A stretch of 64,000 nt of DNA from Zopfochytrium polystomum (taxonomy: Eukaryota > Chytridiomycota > Chytridiomycetes > Chytridiales > Chytridiaceae), in assembly GCA_025765615.1 (NCBI GenBank), contig JAIVFJ010000069.1:1-64000 (forward strand), in the 5' to 3' direction. This document shows, piece after piece, positions 45,661 to 53,709 of the stretch. Below the pieces are notes generated by a model. That model saw only the letters and a program-made list of their open reading frames with translations, was not told the origin of the DNA and ran no database searches. A program made the translations under genes and the position numbers. How positions within the stretch are numbered: the first letter of the stretch is position 1; every line of letters starts with the position of its first letter.

Positions 45661-46013
45661 TGTCAGGAACAGGGCAGGACAGGACAAGGCAGACAAGGAA
45701 CTGAGAGGAGTGATGATTGTATTGGAAACAATAATTCACTTGAGGGATGGGACAGGTCCCCCATCCCCCTTTTATACCTTTTGAGAGTGTTCCTTGTCAA
45801 GACTCCAAGAAAGTTCCAGAAAGAGCAATTAGTAATGCAATGATACCAATGATACCAATGACAACAAGACAAGTCAGGAAAGCAAAGAAGGTTCCAGAAG
45901 GTTCCACAAGGTTCCATGAAGGAATGTTCTAGAAGGTTCCAGAAGGTTCCAGAAGGTTCCATGAAGGAATGTTCTAGAAGGTTCCAGAGGTTTCCAGAGG
46001 GTGATTCATAACA
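45661..46013 (-). mobile_element. Element K 5' LTR
   Basis: 353 bp, reading identical to the 3' LTR. TATAAAAG at 45,776-45,769; predicted RNA start at about 45,741. Confidence 0.95.
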
Positions 46014-46018
46014 GTGAG

Positions 46019-47531
46019 ACTATACTCACTCCTTTGACCCTGGGATCTGGGCCTTAGAGTGAGGGAAAGTAAATAATAGGCTAAAACTAACTTTATTGGG
46101 CTGTTGTCTAGGGGTGTTTCAACCCTACTACTTGCCTAGTCCACAAAGTATCCCTACTGATCTGTCTAACAGGGGTCTCAAACACAAAGAATGAACATTC
46201 AGAGGGACAATCCTCTGAGGGATCGGTGCCAGAGCACCGATTACTCACGTGGCCGCGGGCTGATGCGAGGGGAAATGGAAGGGCACTCCCGAGGGCACAA
46301 CACAACCACAGAATAAAGAGAGAGAAGAAGGAAACAGGGGTTTTTATCTCAGGAACCTAATCTCAAATACAACAAATAGCTACAGGACGGACAGGGCACG
46401 ACCTAGCGCCCCTCATCGTCGCCAGTGACAGGGGGGAGAGAGAAGGGAGTCAATTATGAAGGGGTCAGAAGGTCGCCAGCAGGGAACTTGCACGTGGAAA
46501 CACATGCGATCGTACACGCACCCCACCAGGCTGTGTCAGCACAATCACTCGACCAATGGGCATTATCGCATAGCACTCGTACTCACACATCTCACTCTCA
46601 CAGCAATAGGACCGAGGCAGGCACTCGTAGATCAAACTCTCAGGTGTCGGGGGCTGCACCAAGCGCGGCCACCAACACCCTCGCGGGGACGGGAAGGTTG
46701 GGGACGACCACCACCACCGTCGTCGCGGCAGGCAAGTGCCTGTGATCCTCACTGCAACACAGAGCCAGCAGTGTCACACAGTCGGTGGTGGGGCCGGCTG
46801 CATTCCCCACCTGCGGCCCCTTAAGAGGAGCCCCTGAAGGGACCATGTACTCACCTGGGTGCGTACCACCTCTTGCTACCCTCATCGTTGTGAGCCAGAT
46901 GGATTTGAAGGGACTCTGTATTGGTGCCAAAGGACAGAAATCAGATTGAAGAAAAAAGGAAAAAGAGAAACGGCCCAAAAACAGAGAGAGAGAAAATTGA
47001 CAAGTCAACCCCCCCTGACTTGGAGCATCTACCACAAATGCTCTAAGTCCCCCCAACCCTATGCATGTATGTACAAGTGCCGAAAATAAATAATAAATTA
47101 GGTGGGCTTGGGGTACAGCCTGTCAGGCACCCCATCCCTAGGCAGTCAGGCAGTCTCTGTTAGTCACCGAAAAAGAAAATATGTTGAGAAAACCCTGGTG
47201 CAACGGAAACTGTCAAGACAAAAGTAGTAAAAGCAGACCCAATAATAAAGACGGGTTAGCCACAAATACACTTTGATAATGCCTTGGAAACTAAAGAACC
47301 GGGAATAATAATAGGGGTCCCGATCCTTGCAGTTTTATGACAGGTACACTTGTTTTTGCGAATAAAATCCCTAGACTTTATCACTGAGACCTCAGTGTAG
47401 TCTCACAGGTGGATAATCCTCACAATTATCAGTGAAAAAGTGGGTAACACTCTTTTATTTGAGGTCACAGGCTTGACGGGCTGTCGTCCTCACACTCCAG
47501 CGTCTCGTATTACGAGACAGGACCTTTTAAT
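46019..47531. other. Target DNA right of element K, no gene recognised
   Basis: 1.5 kb with only short frames. It includes a purine-rich segment (about 46,310-46,350) and GC-rich parts. Continuous with 40,716 before K inserted. Given the retropepsin fragment that follows, it may be a decayed retroelement leader or gag region, but no motif supports this directly. Confidence 0.4.
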
Positions 47532-47723
47532 GTTGATAAGCCTTATCAAACGTACCTGCTGATTTATGCTTGTAACGTTGTAATTGGGGAGTTCCTGGTT
47601 AGTCAAGCTATGATTGACACCGGCTCTGAGCTCAATACCATTAATTACAAGCCACGATGCCCATGGGAGAGCAAGCCACTGCCAATGCAGACCTGGGCGC
47701 TGGCTTGGGCTGATGACAAATAA
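47532..47723 (+). pseudogene. Retropepsin (aspartic protease) fragment
   Basis: The frame reads VDKPYQTYLLIYACNVVIGE, then FLVSQAMIDTGSELNTINYK. The DTGS motif preceded by hydrophobics and followed by N-x-I is typical of retroelement proteases. It differs from the copia and K proteases in the window, so it belongs to another element. Coding is lost at 47,653, where the 237-bp repeat begins. No RT was found downstream. Confidence 0.65.
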
Positions 47724-47889
47724 TCCGAGTATTAAGTGGAACGGAAACCCGGTGTCAACAGTTTTCCTCATCCTCTGCTCAAGCAGATAATATAGGAGAG
47801 GTTTTTACCCTGTGCCAGTCACGCTTGCCTAGCAACTATTACAGGGTGTATATCATCATCATGTACCAATAATTCATAACAGAGTTTTT
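47653..47889 (-). repeat. 237-bp repeat, right copy
   Basis: Minus-strand copy of 38,630-38,866 with the same end points and length. It truncates the retropepsin frame on its left. Beyond its right end the sequence is unrelated to that left of 38,630. Confidence 0.85.
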
Positions 47890-49653
47890 CTCCTTTCTCT
47901 CCAAGTTGGGGAGAAGGACCACCTACTAACACACATCTCCACTTCATTCACTCCTTCCACTCACTCACTCAGAGTAGACTGTTTACAGGCTCTTCACTCA
48001 TCAAGAGTGGCCAATTAAATGGACACACATGGCAGATATAGTGGATAAACTATTTGTTCTTGGTCCAGACATTGTATGTTCAGATATCATAGAGCTGTAG
48101 ACGACACCGGAACCTTCTCGGAACGGACCCAGACTGGCGCTTTTTTTTGGCAAGGGAGAGCCTTACGTGACACTGTGACTCATGAAGCCTATCAATGGCA
48201 ATCCACAGTGTATTGCTGTAGTCGAAGAGGGCAAATATCATGGCGCCCGCTCAGGGTTAAAGGAGAATGACTGAGAGTAGCAGAAGCGGCAGCCCCATTG
48301 TTGTAGAAAGCACGGCGCTCGTTTTTAGCCCCGCATACATGAGCCGCGATCTGGTGGATTTTTCAGCACCCACCATCAGCAGCCTTCAAGGGCAACTGCT
48401 CCATGGTGCATGATCAGCTCGTCCTGGTCTCCGACAGGCATCAGAGACGCCAGCCTTAGAGCACCATCAGCGGCCAACCCCCGCCACCAAAAACAACCGG
48501 CCACTGTTGTGCCCGCCAAACTTGGGCACCCTCCCTTGCCCTAGACCTCACAGGGGACTTTCTAAACATGGTCTTGCAGTCAAGCACTGCCCACTGCGCA
48601 AGCCGTCGCCGGAAAGCCACCGTCAATGCCGAACGTCTCTTCATCGCATTCGGCATTAACGGCGGCAACGACGGTCAGGGCATCATTAAGCGCTCGCTCC
48701 GTCAGCATCAGCAGCCCAAACGATGGGTCACCACGTGCGTCGCCCTGCATTACACGCCGACCGCCACCACCGCCAGCCATCTCGTTCTCAAAGGCCCTGT
48801 CATCTCCCCACCAGCTCCGTAAACCAGCGTCGGGAGCAGCTGCATTTCACTCAGCTCCGGCATCGCGGCTGCTGTGTTGTGGTGGTTGCAGCTGCGCTTG
48901 GCCCCGCCGCCGTCTGTGGCCGCCGACGTCGTTATTCTTGTCCAAAGGCCACCAACGCGCCCCGTTACTCTGGACAATGCCGACTGGCTCACAAAGTCAG
49001 AGCATTGCCGGGAACCGTCGAACAGTGCCGCTGCCTCAGCGGCCATCCATGACGGCGTGCACTCGAAGCGTTCCAGAGGAGATGAGGCGTTCATGGACAA
49101 GCGATTTGCCTGTTTCCGCAACGACGTCGGTGTCAGTATGCAGCAGCAGATTCAGGCGTTGCGACTCATCACTGCAGGCTGCCCGCCGGCATGGCGAGAT
49201 GTTGGCGGAGAGAGAAAGGAGGTGACGAAGGCTGCAGGCGGCACGCCATGGCCGCGTAGAAGAGCGACAGGTTCGGGTGCTGCTTCTAGGAGTTCTCACG
49301 GTCAGCACCAGATGAGCGTATCGATGCATTTGAAAGAACTGCATCGTGCACAAGCGCGGGAGCTGGGGTCCGCTATGTGCGCGTCAGCGGTGAGAAGTGG
49401 GACAGGCTTCCAAAACAGTCGGGGTCGCCCGCTGCGAAGCATGCAGAAATTTTTTTGAGAGAATTTTAACTCCGTTTCATTATTTATTATTTGGGTACCG
49501 TTCTTCCCCTCCCGCCAGCAGTTTTAGCCGCAAAGCGACGAAACGAGGCTTCTTCTTGCTTCTCACGCAACTGAAAATCGAGTTCCGCTTCGTCTCCGTC
49601 GTCTTCCCCCTCATCGTCCCAACGATCATCTATTCGTCGAGGAGTTCGTCAAT
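47890..49653. other. Boundary region between repeats and genes, no confident gene
   Basis: GC content rises from about 48,070. Overlapping open frames exist on both strands (for example + 48,626-49,225, + 48,874-49,458, - 48,750-49,121), rich in R, A and P as expected for chance frames in GC-rich DNA. I recognise no domain. A decayed host gene is possible. Confidence 0.4.
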
Positions 49654-51085
49654 TTAAAAAGAAGTTATTCCCATTAAACGCTCGAACGGAGTAACCCCCG
49701 AGGGAGAACACAAACCTTGATCCATATCCACCTCAGCCCCGGTGGTCGAGACCTGCATATCCTTCATCAGCTTGTCTAAACTCGCGACCTTGGACCTTTC
49801 AGCGGCCTCCTTCTTTTCGCGAATCATTTTGTCGATTTCGGGCCTGTAGTCCTTATTATACTCGTCCACTGCGTCATCTACGGCATTGAAAAAGTCGTCC
49901 ATCCCAGCTCCTGTTACTGCAGAGACACCCACAACCTGGGTAAAAAATCAAACCGAGGTTTAGGTTTCCGGAATCCACGTTAAATACTCCACATACTTTG
50001 AGCGTGTTATAGAACTCTTCAAGCACAAGACACATGGAATTGACGAGGGTACCCATGTACGTTGTGTCTTCCCGTGCCGCCGCTTGGAAGGCTTCATAGT
50101 CGGTCATCCAGTCGATGGCGAACTGGTGCGACACAACGTCCGTCTTGTTGAAAACGAGGACAAAAGGAAGTTTCGTTTTGTAGAGAATAGAGACTGCATA
50201 AAGCATGTTCGACATGAACGTAGCCGGAGAAGTCGAGCGGGGTGTGTCAATAATGTACGCAATGACAGTCGGGTATGTTGCAGCGAGCGTGTCGGTGATG
50301 ATGGCGCCAGAGGCGGACCATGTGAATATTTCAATTTGCCCCGGAGTGTCAAACACGACATAGCTAGTTTAGTGGGTCAAAGTTTAGGATCAGACTAGAG
50401 AGATCAAGGTTACAGCCAACCAAAAGCAATGATAATACTTACTCAAGCTTTGAGCTCCGCTTCGCGATGATGTCAAGGACTTGATCAAACTTGGTGGTAA
50501 ACAGATTAAGGGCGGTGACAATGGCCCCGTTGGGCCCAAGGTTGTATCTGCGGGACGATTCAATTGAATTATTACAGCCGTCGGACGAGTGATACAAGGG
50601 TGGGTGCTGGTCTACTGAACTGCTTCATAACCTCCTTGTAGTTGACGGTATCTCGTATGTCAATGTTGGCGCCAAAGGGAAGCTGTCCCACAGCTGGATC
50701 CAAATTCACTATGTACCCACGCTTCTTGGCCGTATTGACCGAAGCAGCTAATCTCTGCGGTGCCGACACGGGCAGGTTAGATAATGCTGCTCTGCTTTTT
50801 GAGACAAGTTTTCCAGGTCCTTTCGGGGGAGCTGCTTGCCTGCATGAATGTAGTCTTTCCAGATCCGGCCATGCCGATGCAAAGAATAACTGCCGGCTCA
50901 CTCGCAGCACCCGACAACGGTCTTGCCGCTGCTGTTGGCAGAGCTGCGTTTTTCAGGGGCGAGTCAGCGTGCTCGTCGTCGCCCATCTGGTGGTTGGCCG
51001 TGCCAAGGCGGCCAGAAGTGCTGCTGCTGCTGCTGGTCATCGTCCGTTGACTTTGGAAGTTTTGGATGTTCGGGAGGTTTGACAT
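49654..51085 (-). CDS. GPN1: GPN-loop GTPase 1 (Npa3 family), five exons
   Basis: Small GTPase needed in yeast and animals for assembly and nuclear import of RNA polymerase II. Exons 51,085-50,840; 50,754-50,621; 50,547-50,443; 50,363-49,997; 49,935-49,654 give 377 residues, close to the family's usual 370-390. Motifs: P-loop [14 protein letters not shown] (about 70-82), [20 protein letters not shown], the diagnostic GPN loop YNLGPNGAI, switch [13 protein letters not shown] ([10 protein letters not shown]) and [13 protein letters not shown]. The N-terminal 60 residues are low complexity. Intron 1 is GC-AG (CAG|GCAAGC) with a CTAAC branch site; intron 2 starts GTTCAG; introns 3 and 4 have GTAAGT and GTATGT. 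All phases join in frame. Confidence 0.95.
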
Positions 51086-51627
51086 GACAGTCCTGACAAG
51101 TTCAGTCCGGTCACGTGCCCTGGGACACGTCAGTCTGGTCTGCGACCAACTTTGAAGCGGGCGGAAATAGCTTTTGCGCTTTCAGACTACATATGGTTAG
51201 CCACTTGGAGGGGAAACAAAAACCTAAAAAAAAAAAAAAAACTAAAAAAGAGGGTGCCAATCCTATCCATCTATCCATATCATGCATGGGGGGGGGCGCT
51301 AGCTTCAGCTCGCTCCTCCGCAGTGCTACCAGCAGGGCCCGCGGGCACCAATCATAAACTTTTTGGGCGATGGCTGGATGATGAAATGGTGACACTGGAA
51401 GAAACCTGAAAAGACAACCATCACTCCACCTTGAACCATTTCCTGAACCACCCCAATAGACGCTTCTCCTTCCTCGTCCAAGGATTCGATCGCGGTAGAT
51501 CAGGCGATAGATCAAACCCTCTTGTGAGCGGAACTTCATTCCTTTTCAGATCTGACTGGCCCACCTCGTCAACCACCTGATTATTCGATCGTAGCTCGAG
51601 AGAGGAAGCAAGACCACCCGCGTGAGG
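51086..51627. promoter_or_regulatory. Divergent promoter region between GPN1 and the carrier gene
   Basis: A 542-bp gap between two start codons pointing outward. Contains an A run (about 51,224-51,240) and a G run (about 51,288-51,296). No clear TATA box on either strand. Open frames here are short and overlap both promoters, so I do not call genes. Confidence 0.5.
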
Positions 51628-53386
51628 ATGGCCGACTCCATGATGGGCGGAGCCGGTGGCTCCGTTCCGGTGACCATCCCAGCACTCTACCCAACTCACG
51701 GCGGCGCGCCACGAAACCTTGGGCCCGTGGAGCGATTTGCCATTTCCGCTCTCTCACCGGCTGGTTGGTGTCCTGATTCCCCGTTTAATGATCCTGCTCA
51801 CAGTGAAGACTAAACTCAAACGCTGGTAGTGGCGGTGATCTTCACAAATCCTTTCGACACGGCAAAGTATGTGTCCTGCTTGTTGATATTGGACGTCCGT
51901 GAACTTGCCGCGCGCAGTAAGTGATACTGATGCCCGGTTACCCTGCCAGGGTCCGCCTGCAGCTGCAAAAGAAAAGTGGTGCTGGCGAAAAGGTGTATAA
52001 AAACACGTTCGATACGCTCGCGAAAATCTTCCGCAACGAAGGTGTAAAAGGCTTACAGAAAGGACTCACCCCTGCCGTCCTGAGAGAGGGATCGAAGAAT
52101 TTGTTCCGTATCGTAAGTTAAACTTCGCAAGAAGCCAAATGTTGCGTTCTTATTGTTCGTTTAGGGAATGTACGATCCCATAATGTCCATGATGCACGAT
52201 CCCTCGAAAGGTAGCGCTCCACCGTGGAAACGCATGGTCGCCGGCTCTTTATGTGGTGTCATGGGCGCTTTCTCGTGCAACCCATTTGAGCTGGTGAAAA
52301 CACGCCTGCAATCTCAAGCGGCCCAAGCTAGCTTTGCGGTGGGCCATCAGCACCAGTACAAAGGAGTCTGGGACGGTCTTCGAGACATTTTGCGCACGGA
52401 TGGGGTGAAAGGTTTATATCGAGGATCTGTTCTGTCGATGGGCAGGTCTGTGGTTGGCTCCGGGACGAACTTGAGCTCGTACAGCCTCATCAAAGAGTAC
52501 TTGATTGTTCAACGGAGGTGGCAAGACTCGTGGGTAATGGATATGATCGCTGGACTGGGAAGCGGTGTCGTTGCGTGGTAGGAGGAAAACTTTCGTGATT
52601 CTGCGCGAACGTTGGTGACTTAGTTTGCCTTCGGACAGCGTATTCATGAACCCAATTGACGTTGTACGTACAAGGTATTATAACCAGCCCTATGAGAACG
52701 GGAAGGGCCTCTTCTATTCAAGTGGTTTTGATGCTGCAAGTATAAATCTTACTGCTGCGCTTGCCTAATGCCTTTTCCAGGCGGTTAAAATAACGCGAAA
52801 TGAGGGCATGGCCGGCTTTTACAAAGGACTCTTCACGCACTTTCTTCGTATAGGCCCTCATTTTTGCCGTTAAGTGCTTTTGTCCTGCTTTAACAACTGA
52901 CGGAGCACGCACAGTGACATTTGTCTTCCTTGGCGTATTCCGACGGCAACTTCTCCACGCGTACGAGTTTCTTGACATGAGGGACTCATTCAAAAGCTTC
53001 GACAAAAGTAAGCTCTTAACTCTACTTTGTGATTGTCCCTAGTCATTCACACTGGCTCAGATGGAGACGGCAAGCTAGACTCTGATGAGCTCAGCTCTGT
53101 TATCCGACAAGTGATACCACCCGGAAACGCGAAAACGTCGGATTACGAGGAAATGGTGAATTTTCGAATCTCAAAACCGTTGATCTCTAATCGCTCCTGT
53201 ATTCAGATCGATAATTACGCCCACCGAATCCTCGATAAAGCAGACCAGGACCACGATCATGCTATCTCTTTTAAAGAGTACTCAATGATGACCGAGGAAG
53301 TGAAGGCCATCTACATTGAGCGGCAACGGGAGGCGGCGTCGAACCCGTCAAACATAAGTCAAAGATCGATGAAATCTTTCGCATGA
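51628..53386 (+). CDS. Mitochondrial carrier (OAC1/SLC25A34-35-like) with C-terminal EF-hands
   Basis: Predicted inner-membrane solute carrier. Exons 51,628-51,763; 51,830-51,866; 51,950-52,112; 52,165-52,577; 52,639-52,739; 52,781-52,868; 52,915-53,007; 53,061-53,155; 53,207-53,386 give about 434 residues. The three signature repeats are NPFDTAK (about 53-59), NPFELVK (about 151-157) and NPIDVVR (about 254-260); the third, followed by TRYYNQP, resembles oxaloacetate-type carriers. After the sixth membrane segment the same exon runs straight into MRDSFKSFDK. The next completes EF loop DKNGDGKLDSDE (about 342-353) and the last carries DQDHDHAISFKE (about 388-399). Known calcium-regulated carriers have EF-hands at the N-terminus. 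The exon 5/6 junction needs one base fewer (CAAGTATAA at 52,737-52,745) to keep frame. Confidence 0.88.
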
Positions 53387-53709
53387 GTTGGGTGTGCCTG
53401 CTCGCTCCGCATAGACGCCCTTTGTTACCCTATTTGTTTGGCTGGGATTCTGCTGAGATGGGTTTGGATTCTCGCGACCATGTGCTTATTCGGTTGGATG
53501 CGACCTGTTTTTCTTTTATTCGCCTTTTCGGTTCGTTGTTTGATGCTTTACCGTTTATTTATACAATGTGTGATGAAGAGCGGCTCAGATATTCTAGCTG
53601 CCGCCGTTGTGGACGTTGGGCTGTGTGCTGTGTTTATTAGGTGGGTGCGGGCGGAGAGGCCATCAAATCGAAGCTGCACTCACAGTACCAGCATATGTAA
53701 GAGGCCTCA
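53387..53709. other. Intergenic region between convergent genes
   Basis: 323 bp between the carrier stop and the WOPR gene stop. Serves as 3' UTR space for both. The frames here are antisense or out-of-frame extensions; I see nothing else. Confidence 0.5.

Larger units (their letters stand above)
40717..46013 (-). mobile_element. Ty3/gypsy chromovirus K
   Basis: A 5,297-bp element with 353-bp LTRs at 45,661-46,013 (5') and 40,717-41,069 (3') that read the same base for base, flanked by GTGAG at 40,712-40,716 and 46,014-46,018. Order on the minus strand: self-priming PBS, gag, -1 frameshift, pol (protease, RT, RNase H, integrase, chromodomain), polypurine tract AAAAGGGGGAGATGA (41,070-41,084). 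Identical LTRs imply a very recent insertion. Two single-base frameshifts in pol are at odds with that and may be sequencing errors. Confidence 0.95.

Noticed and set aside
48456..49458. Host gene in the boundary region
   Set aside because: Several overlapping frames on both strands with chance-like composition; no motif, no consistent splice structure.
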